NCBI GenBank assembly: GCA_028873695.1
Contig: JAPPNU010000018.1
Coordinates: forward strand, 1 to 35,275
Length of the DNA stretch: 35,275 bases
Direction of reading: 5' to 3'
From: Gemmatimonadota bacterium
Lineage (GTDB): Bacteria > Latescibacterota > UBA2968 > GCA-2709665
A program made the position numbers and the translations under genes. Shown piece after piece: positions 1-8,493 of this stretch (the first letter of the stretch is position 1; each line of letters starts with the position of its first letter). Below the pieces are notes generated by a model. It did no database searches, was not told where the DNA came from, and saw nothing but the letters and a program-made list of their open reading frames with translations.

Positions 1-286
1 CCCCTACAAATGCAACGGCGGCGTTCCGAGGGCAGGATGCCCTCGCTCCCGGGGGGACCTGCCCCGGCCCCCAGACCTCTCTCCTAAAGGAAAGAGGGAG
101 AAAGGCAAGGCGTCGCGTGTCGGTCATTGAAAGACACTCTCATTGATTGGATGTCGCCATCCCGGCATGTTTGCAAGTCCCATACTTCGGATCATCACCG
201 TTCCCCCTTCCTTTTTCCTTCTTCCTTTTTCCTTCAAGAAGAGTGCCAGCGGGTTGGTTCGGGAAACGGGAGCAACCGTTGACCCG
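1..286. repeat. Intergenic repeat block at left edge
   Basis: No gene is supported here. Bases 1-13 are the right end of a short palindromic repeat (CCCCTACAAATGC) that recurs at 9634-9650 and 16852-16865. Bases 27-45 form a perfect 8-bp hairpin (CGAGGGCA, loop GGA, TGCCCTCG). Bases 73-220 are a divergent copy of the block at 17963-18130: both contain an AAAGAGGGAGAAAGGC box, a TCGCCATCCCGGCA box and a GTTCCCCCTTCCTT box in the same order. A pyrimidine-rich stretch follows at about 200-235. Confidence 0.6.
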
Positions 287-1546
287 TCACGATAACCGCG
301 AGTCGATATCCGCCAGGGTAAACCGCACCGTATCGAACCGCCGGGCGAGCGCGATTGCGCGTTCCCTTGCGCCGGCGGGATCCCGTTTGCTCATTACGTC
401 CAGGATGCAGCCGACGATTTCAGGGGCTTCCGCCTCCGTCATGCCGTACCGGGTTACCTCCTGCACGCCAACACGCAGGCCGTGCTTCCCCATCTCCCGG
501 GGGGCGCCGGCCGCGTTGACGAGAATATGGCAGGCTTCCAGTTGTCTCACCAGCGCGCCGCTTTCGCCGAACGCATCCACAACCGGCAGCACGGTGTGAG
601 ATTCCGTAACGCCCCGGTCCGCGCCCACCACCGGCACGCCCTGTTCCTGAAATGCCCGGCCCAACGCCTTGGCGTTGCCGATGATCGCACCGGCGTGCGC
701 CTCTCCGCAGGCCATCCACTCCAGGAAGGTACCCGCGAGCGACGGCAGGCGGCTGAGATGATGGTTGGCAATCATCAGCGGCGATATCGCCCTCGCGATC
801 CGTTCCGCGACGTCCCTGTCGTCGGTCAGGATCATGCCGCCCTGCGGACCGGCCAGCGTCTTGTGCGTACTGGTAATGATCGCGTCCGCGCCTTCCGTGA
901 GAGGAGACTGGAACCGCCCTCCGGCGATGAGTCCCATCACGTGGGCCGCGTCGTAGACGAGGAACGAACCGGGACAGTACCGGTCCATCGCGGCCCGCAG
1001 TTCCCGCACGGGCTGGGGAAAGATGAAATGCGCCGATCCGATGCTGACGAGCCCGGGGCGATGCTCCCGGATCAGCGAAACCGTGTGATCCAGGTCGATA
1101 TTGGCGTTCATTTCGTCCCACGGGATCAAGATCGACTCCAACTTCACTTTCAGGTCCGAGTTCGCCAGCTTTGCGGCGTACCGGTGCCCGTTGTGCACTT
1201 CCAGGACGGTATCTCCCGGTCGTGCAAGCGCGAACAACGCGATGATGCCCGCGATATTTCCCGACAGCGGTCGCAGGTCCACGTACGCCGCCCCGAAGAG
1301 CCGCTTCGCCAGGTCCTGCGCGACCTCCTCCATCTGCGTGAGATACGCATTTCCCGGATAGGCCCGGTTCCGCGGATCGATACCGGTATACGACCCGTAC
1401 CTGTGGTCGAGGTCGTTTACGATCAGGCGCTCCACCAGGGGACTGGGCCTGGTTTCCGAGGCGATCAGATTCAGGCAGTTTTCGCGAAGCGCCGTATGCT
1501 TCTCAATCAGCGAATCGATTTCCGCGATTTTCCGTTTATAGTTCAT
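287..1546 (-). CDS. Serine hydroxymethyltransferase-like PLP enzyme
   Basis: This 419-residue protein is a fold-type I PLP enzyme of the glycine/serine hydroxymethyltransferase family, which normally moves a one-carbon unit between serine and tetrahydrofolate. Visible SHMT marks are NLIASET near residues 26-32 (usually LIASEN), RPLSGNIAG at 92-100, the cofactor aspartate/histidine in YDAAHVMG at 198-205, and the Schiff-base lysine K229 in TSTHKTLAGPQGG. Length is normal for the family. The start is ATG with GGAG six bases upstream. The motifs differ somewhat from housekeeping GlyA, and the gene lies among carbohydrate catabolic genes, so a side-branch aldolase or hydroxymethyltransferase acting on another beta-hydroxy amino acid is possible. 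I see the family clearly; the substrate is inference. Confidence 0.85.
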   Translation of the reverse strand: MNYKRKIAEIDSLIEKHTALRENCLNLIASETRPSPLVERLIVNDLDHRYGSYTGIDPRNRAYPGNAYLTQMEEVAQDLAKRLFGAAYVDLRPLSGNIAGIIALFALARPGDTVLEVHNGHRYAAKLANSDLKVKLESILIPWDEMNANIDLDHTVSLIREHRPGLVSIGSAHFIFPQPVRELRAAMDRYCPGSFLVYDAAHVMGLIAGGRFQSPLTEGADAIITSTHKTLAGPQGGMILTDDRDVAERIARAISPLMIANHHLSRLPSLAGTFLEWMACGEAHAGAIIGNAKALGRAFQEQGVPVVGADRGVTESHTVLPVVDAFGESGALVRQLEACHILVNAAGAPREMGKHGLRVGVQEVTRYGMTEAEAPEIVGCILDVMSKRDPAGARERAIALARRFDTVRFTLADIDSRLS

Positions 1547-1658
1547 TCCGATCTCCGGACGGCGTTGCTTTCGTTATACAAAGAAAAATTGAGACGCAGG
1601 ATTTCCATTCGAACGACGCCTTCTTTCATCTGCATTGCAGCGGATGGACTATGAGGCA

Positions 1659-1678
1659 GGCAGACAGGAATGTCCGCC
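1659..1678. repeat. Short imperfect hairpin upstream of SHMT-like gene
   Basis: GGCAGACA, a GGAA loop and TGTCCGCC pair with one mismatch. It has the form of a small dispersed palindrome like the others in this window. The rest of the 214-base gap between 1546 and 1761 shows nothing further. Confidence 0.3.
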
Positions 1679-1760
1679 CCACCTTCAAACCCGGTTCGTC
1701 AACTGTTTGTATCCTGTTTATCCTGTCCATCCATGTAAAAATGGGTCTTGACAAGAGAAG

Positions 1761-2819
1761 CTATATGGTATCTCGGTTCAACGCATCGATCAGGTCGACT
1801 TCACTATAAAGGAGCGCCCGCGCAAAAGCGCCCTCACCCGGGTCTTCAGGTGCGTTCCACACCCTGGGCGCGCAGTAATAGGCCGTTACGAGCCGGTCCC
1901 CCAGCCTCACGGTGGAGGGGTAGCCCAGGTCGCTGTCCCCCAGATCGTCGCACACTACCAGGGGACCGCTCCACGTCCGCCCCGCGTCTTTGCTCACCCT
2001 GGCCTGCACGCCGAAGGGTTCGTGCCGTACGCCGTAAACCATCAGAATCCAGTCGTTGGACAGCAGCGTGAGGTCCGCGGGGTGTTCCCGCCCGGCAGTC
2101 ACCTCCGAGGGCGCGTCCCAGGTGTACCCGCCATCCGTCGATCGGGACACCGAGATCAGGCCGCCCCGATCGGCCGAACGCATCGCAGCCAGGAGTACGC
2201 CTGCGGAAGTCAGGAGCAGGGCCGTTTCGTTATGTCCTTCGGCGATCAGCGATGGACGGTCCCACGTCCCGCCGCTGTCGTCGGAACGCAGAATACAGGC
2301 GCAATCGCCCTTCTTCTCCGCGGTGCGGATATCGGATCCGTAGAGGGGCAGCAGCATCGTACCGCCGGGAAGGTTGACGATGCGGCCGTACGCGGAGTGC
2401 TTCCGCATCGCCGGGAATCCGAGAGGTACGGAGCCCTCCCAGCTTCGCCCCGCATCGCGTGACCGGGTGACGCGCATCTCCACCCGACGCAATTCCGGAG
2501 CCCACGTACCGTCTTCGCCATACGACCCCTGTGTGTGGTACGCCAACACGACGGTCCCGTCGGGCGCCACGCCGACCGCGGGATTCCGGTCGTCCGCGTC
2601 CGAATCGACAATCACGACCGGCGCTTCCCACGTACGCCCGCCATCCGTCGAACGCAACGACTCAAGCCGGCCGGTAATGCCGACGTGACCGGCGCCCGCG
2701 CGGATCACGGCCAGGACCTCCCCGCCGCCCAGGTCAGTCAGCACGGGAAAATAGCCGCGGTCCGTGCAGAGATACACCTCGGAAGCTGAAGGAAACCGGC
2801 GAAAATCGATTGCGGCCAT
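1761..2819 (-). CDS. Sialidase/BNR-repeat family protein
   Basis: This 352-residue protein is a beta-propeller of the sialidase (neuraminidase) superfamily. Five Asp-box repeats of the form S-x-D-x-G-x-x-W are seen near residues 57-64, 120-127, 179-186, 227-234 and 276-283. Asp-boxes sit on propeller turns away from the active site, so they show the fold and not the substrate. Related bacterial proteins are annotated as exo-alpha-sialidases that cleave terminal sialic acid from glycans. I chose the ATG at 2819 because AAAGGGG lies seven bases upstream; a longer frame starts 13 codons earlier without a good site. No signal peptide is obvious, so a cytoplasmic or unconventional location is possible. 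The neighbouring heparinase-like and DapA-like genes fit glycan breakdown. Confidence 0.8.
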   Translation of the reverse strand: MAAIDFRRFPSASEVYLCTDRGYFPVLTDLGGGEVLAVIRAGAGHVGITGRLESLRSTDGGRTWEAPVVIVDSDADDRNPAVGVAPDGTVVLAYHTQGSYGEDGTWAPELRRVEMRVTRSRDAGRSWEGSVPLGFPAMRKHSAYGRIVNLPGGTMLLPLYGSDIRTAEKKGDCACILRSDDSGGTWDRPSLIAEGHNETALLLTSAGVLLAAMRSADRGGLISVSRSTDGGYTWDAPSEVTAGREHPADLTLLSNDWILMVYGVRHEPFGVQARVSKDAGRTWSGPLVVCDDLGDSDLGYPSTVRLGDRLVTAYYCAPRVWNAPEDPGEGAFARALLYSEVDLIDALNRDTI

Positions 2820-2967
2820 GAGGAGACCCCTTTCAAAATCGGCCAACAGCGTGCGCAAAAAAAACGGCTAACACAAAGACGCGAAGACACGAAGGAAAGC
2901 TCTCAGTGGTCTGCTAAAGGCGAAGAGCAAAGGGCAAATTCAACATCCACGTCTCCCCAAATTCCCT

Positions 2968-3011
2968 GCCTACGGCGTGTTCCTTTTGAAGCGACCAAAA
3001 GGAACCAAAAG
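2968..3011 (-). repeat. Repeat module X, copy 1 (44 bp)
   Basis: These 44 bases are the exact reverse complement of 7049-7092. The module contains a perfect 10-bp stem (GTTCCTTTTG at 2979-2988, CAAAAGGAAC at 2996-3005) with a 7-base loop, and ends in the core GCCTACGGCGTGTTCC that also appears at about 3380 and, as GCCTCCGGCGTGTTCC, at about 17154. Confidence 0.85.
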
Positions 3012-3019
3012 CCCCCGCT

Positions 3020-3101
3020 CCCCGCAGACCTCTCTCCCCGGCCCTCTCTCCTAAAGGAAAGAGGGAGAAAAGGCGGGTTTCGCTCTATCAATGCATTTCA
3101 C
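3020..3101 (-). repeat. Repeat module Y, copy 1 (82 bp)
   Basis: These 82 bases match the reverse complement of 7117-7198 at 81 of 82 positions by eye. The module contains an imperfect hairpin around CTCTCTCCTAAAGGAAAGAG. Partial relatives lie at 73-107 and 17963-18010. Confidence 0.85.
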
Positions 3102-3199
3102 AACCGGCGAGCGGGGGTACGGGGGGTTTTTCCGTGCTTATCCGTCCAGCGTCCTTGCACTGGCACTGCTGAAGGGATGGTAGGCCACCCAGTTGCCAT

Positions 3200-3420
3200 T
3201 TACTCCTCCGGAGTGATTCACGGAAAAACCGGCCCCCTGCCGAAGGGCGCGCTTCTTTTTGGTCCTTTTTCTTCCGCGAATAAGAAAAAGGACGTAAATA
3301 ATAGAAAAAAAAGGATTTATGAGAAAAATTCCGGCATGCAAATGGCAAAAACCGTCGTTCGCCTTTCCCTTCCAAATCATGCCTACGGCGTGTTCCAAAA
3401 AAGCGGGGAGACGGAAGAGG
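3200..3420 (+). repeat. ~220-bp dispersed repeat, copy 1, with perfect hairpin
   Basis: The block aligns in order with 16970-17200: TACTCCT box, GCGG/GCGC box, polypyrimidine hairpin, GTAAATAA box, then CCTTCCAAATCATGCCTACGG. Its hairpin is a perfect 12-bp stem (GTCCTTTTTCTT at 3262-3273, AAGAAAAAGGAC at 3282-3293) with an 8-base loop. Confidence 0.75.
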
Positions 3421-3554
3421 GTAGAGGACCACACCCCGCCCCACCACCTGGTGAGTCACGGAAGACGTGAGAGGGGAGAGATTGCCTGCCTTGTTAGGAT
3501 TCTCTTCGTGCCGAAGGCAATGGGCAACCATATTCCGGGCAGGGACATCTTCTC

Positions 3555-3610
3555 CCGTCTACCCTCTACCGTCTCCCCGCTTTTCTCCTACCGTCTACCC
3601 TCTACCGTCT
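3555..3610. repeat. Pyrimidine-rich tandem repeat, 36-bp period
   Basis: The 20-base string CCGTCTACCCTCTACCGTCT occurs at 3555-3574 and again at 3591-3610. The sequence is a low-complexity pyrimidine tract on the plus strand just beyond the stop of the heparinase-like gene. Confidence 0.7.
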
Positions 3611-3654
3611 TACCGCCTTTAGGAGACCTCTCCCCCAGGCCACACGCGAAAACT

Positions 3655-6600
3655 CTACATGCTCCAGACATGCGGTATCCGCCATGTATCTCCGGGTGCG
3701 ACGTCGTATATGAAGAAGGGTTGCCCCGCAAACGCCTGCGCCTGGCTGGGATCGGCGAGCGTGAGCCTGCCCTTCTCGGCCGACTTCAATCGAGGCCCGG
3801 TCTGCCCGCGCGTTCGTGAAATCGCCTTTCCGTCGTACAGATCCCGCACCACCTCCAGTTTCAGCATCGGGGTATCCGTCAGAAGCGTTGCGCCTTCCAC
3901 GTTCCCGATCCGTCCCTCGCTCAACAGCAGGTCCATTTCTTCCATCGCGATCAGATACCGGCCCTCGCCCGCATCCTCGATGCCCGTGATCCCGTATGAA
4001 GAGTTACAGATGTAGCCGGGATGCGCGATGACCGCCGCCCGTCCCGTAAGTGAACCATCCACCGGAAGCGGGACCCGCGACGAAACGACGATCCGGCGAC
4101 GGTCGATATCCACCGCCTCCACCTGACCTGCCCACTCGCCCGGCCCTTCCATTTCCACCTCCCCGAAACGGAATGCCCTGCCGTTCACCACCTGCGCCCG
4201 CCGAATCGTGTCGCCCTCGCGTTCAACGAATGCCCAGTCTCCGTCGAGCCGGAACCGCAGACCGTCCACCTCGCCCTCCGCGACTCCCTCCACACCGAAC
4301 ACGATATAGTGGACCCGTTTGCCGATCTCGACCCTCATGCCCCCGGCGCGTCCACCCACAGGCAGCGGTTCGACCGCGTCGATATAAGGACGACCTGAAA
4401 ACGGCTCCAGGACGCCCACGAACCGGTTTTTCTTCCCATGACGTCCGGAACGCCGCACGTAGACGTACCGGTCCCACGGACTGTGTCCCTGCAGCCCCGT
4501 CCCCTCCGCGAGCCCGGTGATCACCGTTGAACCTGCTTCGCCGGTCATATGCAGCCGGATTCCGGCGCCGTTTTCTTCCGTCCGCCAGGTCGCTTCCAGC
4601 CCGCCGTCCGTGCGGGCCCTGGCCACGTCCTTCACCCACCCGTATCCGGGCGCCTCTCCGAACGGGACGCCGGGACCGGCGAGGGTGCCTTCCGCCTGCT
4701 CTTCGAAGGACGCGCCTTCGGACAGTTCGATATCGAACCGTTCCGCGTTCTCCCCCGCCCAACCGTGGAAGCTGTAGTCGTGCTCCGAACCGCCGGCCAT
4801 TCGAAACAGATCGACCACGTACGCCCGCGTGTCGTCCACCGGAACCAGCGCCACCGTCCGCCGGTAAAGCCTCGCCAGGTCCGGATACGCCCGCTCGGCG
4901 GACGCATCGGCCAGCCGTACCCAGGGCCCGTCCACGAGCAGGTTCGGACTGCCAGTCGCGAATCCCTGGTTTCTGCCATCGATTACCGCTGTAAAATGGC
5001 TTGCCGTGTGCGTCTCCCATCCGTCCTTCTTTGGGGCGACCCAGCTTGGGGGATACCCCAGGTCCGCGGACAGATCGTAACCGTACGCGATGATATTCAC
5101 CGCCAGCTTGTCCATATGCCCGTGGCCCCGGTTCCCCTTCCCGTAGTTCAGCACCACGTGGCGGCGACTGGCCTGTTCGCTGCCCGCGCGCAGGATGCAG
5201 AAGCCCGAATCGTGCAACACGTCGCTTGCGGACGACGCGCCTCCCGTCTGCGCCGTCTCGCGCCACGGTTCGCAGTGGAACAAGAGAAAGAGGTCGCCGT
5301 CCTTGCGCGCAACGTCCGGATCGCCGCCGGTTGCCGCCAGAATCCGGCGCGCGTAAAGGTCCCGCGCCTCCGGCAGGCGCAGGTAGCCGATCTCGTCCTC
5401 CAAGGAATACGGGGTGCGCAAAACGCGGTTCCGCCCGCCGCCCGTATCCCCGATCATGGGCACGCGTCCGTCACACTCCACCGCGCCGGCGAATTCCATC
5501 ATCTCCCGAAGGCGGAACTTCGGGTCGCGATACAGGTCGACCGGCGACGTAAAGCGGTCGCCATCCTGAAACCCGAGGGTCCACTCGGCGGCATTCAGCG
5601 CCCCCCGTATGTTGCCCGCGCCATAGCCGACCGAGTCGTACCAGAACTTACCGTCCCGGAAGAAGCTGTTGGACATCACGTTGTAAAGCCCGGTAGGCGC
5701 TTCCAGGGCCTGCCTGATCATCGCCCCGTTCTGCAGGCACGCGCCCACCTCGAGCAGACAGTAGAGCGACGACGTCAGGAAATCGCCTCCGGCAATCGGA
5801 AGCGTCCGGTCCAGAAACTCGTAGGCATAAGCGAACAGGTTCCGGTGGATATTAAATTGGATATCCCACGTGGTCGACGGTCCGTGCCCTTCGCTCCTGG
5901 CCTCGAAGAACCCGGCCAGGTCTTCGTCCTCTCCTAACGCCTCAAAGACGAGATCGTACGTCAACGCCACGTTGTGCAGAAAGGACTGCTCCCGTCCGGA
6001 CGCCTCGCCAACGTAGCCACGGATCGGGTCCTTGCTCCGGTCGTAGGCTTCGTACCCCTCCTTGATGCCCCGCAGCCTCCCGTACACGTCGGCCAGACGG
6101 TTCAGCAGGATCCCCGCCTTATGTGCGTATCTGCGCTCACCGGTGAAGGCGTAGGCCAACGCCAGCGCCTGGGAGGCGGGACGTCCCTGGCGCCCCTCGC
6201 CCGTCTGGGGAGCGTAGGGATTCGAAAAAAGCCGGTAGAGCAGATAACATCGGTACGCTCCGACGAAATAGTAGGTGACGCCTGCGTTCGGGAAACCCTC
6301 GGGAGCCACCCAACCGGGTCCTTCGTCCACCATCCGAACCGGCTTTCCCGTGCCGGGATTGACGACCTCGATGCCCTGGTACCACCACTCGCCACCCAGA
6401 TTGCACCGCCACTGGTATGGATGCAGGAGATCGCCCTCGAACGTGGACCGGTTGCCGCCGTGAATCGGACACCCGTCGTACTGGGCAACGGTCAGCGCCA
6501 TAGGATTCTGCGTTGGCACCATCGCATAGAGCGTCTCATCGGAAAATCCCGCCCAGAAGTCGGCATCCCGCACGATCCGGTCCACCATTCCCCGAGCCCA

Positions 6601-6831
6601 GTCCAGGCGCTCCGCGTTCCGCCTTGCCCGCTCCAGGTCCTCGCGATTGTAGATGCCCGCCAGACCCTGGCGTTTTCCGGCGCCGATCACCTCTTCGTGG
6701 AACCGCGCGGCGCGCACGTACCGGTCCGGTTCGTGCTCCGGCAGCGGCTCTCGGAGATGCAGGTCCTCGTACAGGGCCCGCAGCGCCGGTTCATCCTCGA
6801 CGACCTCCCCCTTCACAGGCATTTTGACCAT
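3655..6831 (-). CDS. Heparinase II/III-like polysaccharide lyase-family protein
   Basis: This 1058-residue protein has the layout of heparinase II/III and alginate-lyase-type enzymes: a helical (alpha/alpha) N-terminal half of about 450 residues followed by a beta-rich second half. The family signature GHGHMDKLAVN lies near residue 570; such enzymes cleave uronic-acid polysaccharides by beta-elimination, with His/Tyr residues in catalysis. The C-terminal ~300 residues are beta-rich and could be a lid or binding domain. I chose the ATG at 6831 because GGAGGA sits just upstream of it; an ATG six codons earlier overlaps that site. No clear signal peptide is visible, which is unusual for a polymer lyase and may mean it acts on imported oligosaccharides. 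The protein is longer than most characterised members. Substrate is not determinable. Confidence 0.75.
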   Translation of the reverse strand: MVKMPVKGEVVEDEPALRALYEDLHLREPLPEHEPDRYVRAARFHEEVIGAGKRQGLAGIYNREDLERARRNAERLDWARGMVDRIVRDADFWAGFSDETLYAMVPTQNPMALTVAQYDGCPIHGGNRSTFEGDLLHPYQWRCNLGGEWWYQGIEVVNPGTGKPVRMVDEGPGWVAPEGFPNAGVTYYFVGAYRCYLLYRLFSNPYAPQTGEGRQGRPASQALALAYAFTGERRYAHKAGILLNRLADVYGRLRGIKEGYEAYDRSKDPIRGYVGEASGREQSFLHNVALTYDLVFEALGEDEDLAGFFEARSEGHGPSTTWDIQFNIHRNLFAYAYEFLDRTLPIAGGDFLTSSLYCLLEVGACLQNGAMIRQALEAPTGLYNVMSNSFFRDGKFWYDSVGYGAGNIRGALNAAEWTLGFQDGDRFTSPVDLYRDPKFRLREMMEFAGAVECDGRVPMIGDTGGGRNRVLRTPYSLEDEIGYLRLPEARDLYARRILAATGGDPDVARKDGDLFLLFHCEPWRETAQTGGASSASDVLHDSGFCILRAGSEQASRRHVVLNYGKGNRGHGHMDKLAVNIIAYGYDLSADLGYPPSWVAPKKDGWETHTASHFTAVIDGRNQGFATGSPNLLVDGPWVRLADASAERAYPDLARLYRRTVALVPVDDTRAYVVDLFRMAGGSEHDYSFHGWAGENAERFDIELSEGASFEEQAEGTLAGPGVPFGEAPGYGWVKDVARARTDGGLEATWRTEENGAGIRLHMTGEAGSTVITGLAEGTGLQGHSPWDRYVYVRRSGRHGKKNRFVGVLEPFSGRPYIDAVEPLPVGGRAGGMRVEIGKRVHYIVFGVEGVAEGEVDGLRFRLDGDWAFVEREGDTIRRAQVVNGRAFRFGEVEMEGPGEWAGQVEAVDIDRRRIVVSSRVPLPVDGSLTGRAAVIAHPGYICNSSYGITGIEDAGEGRYLIAMEEMDLLLSEGRIGNVEGATLLTDTPMLKLEVVRDLYDGKAISRTRGQTGPRLKSAEKGRLTLADPSQAQAFAGQPFFIYDVAPGDTWRIPHVWSM

Positions 6832-7048
6832 CTCATCTCCTCCATCCACGTGTACGGTGATAGCTCACCCTCAGATAGGCATTCGGTTTTCGAACGCGAG
6901 GTCTCTCGCGAGTACTCCCAGAGCAGGGCGCGTTGTTCCGTCCAGCACCGAACTACGTTATCCTCCGGTGTTGGCAGGCAGACGTATCGGGTGCGTTCTG
7001 TGAGGGTATTCGCGCCATGCATACGGCAGGACCCGCGCCAAGCGGCGA

Positions 7049-7092
7049 CTTTTGGTTCCTTTTGGTCGCTTCAAAAGGAACACGCCGTAGGC
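7049..7092 (+). repeat. Repeat module X, copy 2 (44 bp)
   Basis: Exact inverted copy of 2968-3011, with the same 10-bp hairpin. Here X precedes Y in the module orientation, whereas at 2968-3101 Y precedes X, so the two modules have been permuted between loci. Confidence 0.85.
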
Positions 7093-7116
7093 ATGATTTG
7101 GAAGGGAAAGACGGCT

Positions 7117-7198
7117 GTGAAATGCATTGATAGAGCGAAACCCGGCTTTTCTCCCTCTTTCCTTTAGGAGAGAGGGCCGGGGAGAGAGGTCTGCGGGG
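7117..7198 (+). repeat. Repeat module Y, copy 2 (82 bp)
   Basis: Inverted copy of 3020-3101 with a single difference (CCCGGC here, CCCGCC there in the same orientation). Confidence 0.85.
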
Positions 7199-7372
7199 TT
7201 GGGAGGAGAGGTCCCGCCTTTCCCTTAGTGCCTTTGTGTCTCCGTGTGAGCCGATTCTCGAATCCGGCTGACTGCTGATCGCTTGCATCTCGCCGGAGAA
7301 TTTCCGTAATTTTGAAGCCGCCGCTCGAAGTCTTACTTCCCATCCAGCCCTTCTCCAGGAGCCCCTCAGACA

Positions 7373-8458
7373 ATGAACAAACCCCTGAAACTCGCGGTTG
7401 TCGGCGTGGGCCGTATCGGCGTTTTCCACGCAAGGCACGTCCAGGAACTGGGCGAAGCGGAGGGATCCTGCGAGCTTGTCGCCGTGGCGGACCGCTACGG
7501 GAACACCGCCGAGGACGTCGCACGAGATCTCCGTAAAAAACAGGCATCCGAAATCCGCGCCTTCAGGAGCGCCGCTGACCTGGCGGACGCCGGGCTGATC
7601 GACGCGGCCGTTGTGGCCTCGAGGACCGAAGACCACGAAGCCGACGCCCGGACGCTGATCGACGCCGGTTGTCGCGTGATGCTTGAAAAGCCCCTTACCG
7701 GTTCGGTCCGGTCCGCCGCCGAATTCGTGAGATACCTGTCGAGAGATGATACGAAAAAGCAGGCCCTCATGCAGGCCTTTATGAGGCGCTTCGACGAGCC
7801 GCTGCGCCATGCGAAATCACTCATGGACCGGCACGCCATCGGCGACCCGTTCAAGGTCGTTTCCGTCCTCGAAGACCCGCACCCTCCGCCCGTGGGGTAC
7901 AACAGCCCGGGCATCGTGCCGGACATGGCCGTGCATAACATCGACGAAGCGATCTGGCTTCTGGGGGCGCGTCCGGTACGCGTCAGCGCCATGGGCGCAA
8001 ACCTGCACAACTTCAGCATCACGTCCGTCAGGGAAGACTTCGACGACGCGTTCCTGCAGATGACCTTTCCAGGCGACGTCATCGCACAGGTCCAGGTAAG
8101 CAGAAACCACGTGGCCGGGTATCGCAACGAAACGTGGATCTACGGCCGGGACGGCCTCATCCACGTGGGTCGCTTCCAGGAAGATCCGCTGCGGGTGACA
8201 GTCGAAGCGTACGACCGGGACGGCGTAATCGAAACGAAGGCCTTCCGGATGAGAGATTACGGCGAGGGCGTCCCGGTATTCATCGAACGGTTCGGACCGG
8301 CCTACAAGCGGGAGGTGGCGTATTTCGTGGACCGTTGCCTGAAGGGTGAACCGTTCAGCGTGACTCAGGAGGACGGCCTCAATGCCATGCGCGTGGCCGA
8401 GGCCGGGGTCCGGTCGCTGCGGGATGTCGCTTTGACCGCCCCCATGCGGCAACACTGA
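7373..8458 (+). CDS. Gfo/Idh/MocA-family oxidoreductase (inositol dehydrogenase-like)
   Basis: This 361-residue protein is an NAD(P)-dependent sugar or polyol dehydrogenase of the Gfo/Idh/MocA family. The N-terminal Rossmann domain opens with VVGVGRIGVFHARH (residues 9-22), the family's GxGxxG loop. EKPL at 105-108 is the conserved catalytic lysine motif, and DMAVHNIDEAIWLLG near 183-197 carries the Asp and His of the active site. AFMRRFDEP following the Rossmann domain is typical of myo-inositol 2-dehydrogenase relatives. The family oxidises hydroxyls of inositols, sugars and sugar acids. The ATG is used; the gene is plus-strand and stands alone, divergent from the heparinase-like gene and convergent with another family member 35 bases away. 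Substrate unknown. Confidence 0.85.
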   Translation: MNKPLKLAVVGVGRIGVFHARHVQELGEAEGSCELVAVADRYGNTAEDVARDLRKKQASEIRAFRSAADLADAGLIDAAVVASRTEDHEADARTLIDAGCRVMLEKPLTGSVRSAAEFVRYLSRDDTKKQALMQAFMRRFDEPLRHAKSLMDRHAIGDPFKVVSVLEDPHPPPVGYNSPGIVPDMAVHNIDEAIWLLGARPVRVSAMGANLHNFSITSVREDFDDAFLQMTFPGDVIAQVQVSRNHVAGYRNETWIYGRDGLIHVGRFQEDPLRVTVEAYDRDGVIETKAFRMRDYGEGVPVFIERFGPAYKREVAYFVDRCLKGEPFSVTQEDGLNAMRVAEAGVRSLRDVALTAPMRQH

Positions 8459-8493
8459 CGGACCTCAATTTACCCCGTAGACACCGCTAACGC

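Larger units (their letters stand above)
2820..3654. repeat. Gene-free region packed with repeat modules
   Basis: This 835-base gap holds no convincing gene. It contains module X (2968-3011) and module Y (3020-3101), both found inverted at 7049-7092 and 7117-7198. A 12-bp inverted repeat pairs 3125-3136 with 3219-3230 (GGTTTTTCCGTG). A ~220-bp repeat at 3200-3420 recurs at 16970-17200. A pyrimidine tandem repeat of 36-bp period covers 3555-3610. The open frames crossing it are accounted for by these repeats. Confidence 0.7.
6832..7372. repeat. Gene-free region with repeat modules X and Y
   Basis: The 541-base divergent gap between the heparinase-like gene and the oxidoreductase at 7373 holds module X (7049-7092), a short GGCATGATTTGGAAGGGAAAG box, module Y (7117-7198), and a heptad GCTGAYN repeat at 7267-7284. 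A degenerate relative of the 3200/16970 repeat starts at about 6996. I see no gene in it. Confidence 0.7.

Noticed and set aside
482..1654. 390-codon plus-strand frame over the SHMT-like gene
   Set aside because: It lies antisense to a gene with clear SHMT motifs; its translation is Arg/His-rich with no recognisable domain, as high-GC shadows are.
3088..3531. 147-codon minus-strand frame and overlapping small frames in the 2.8-3.65 kb gap
   Set aside because: They run through dispersed repeats and polypyrimidine tracts and show no domain.
4549..5937. 462-codon plus-strand frame over the heparinase-like gene
   Set aside because: Antisense shadow; no domain, no start signal, and the opposite strand encodes a recognised family.
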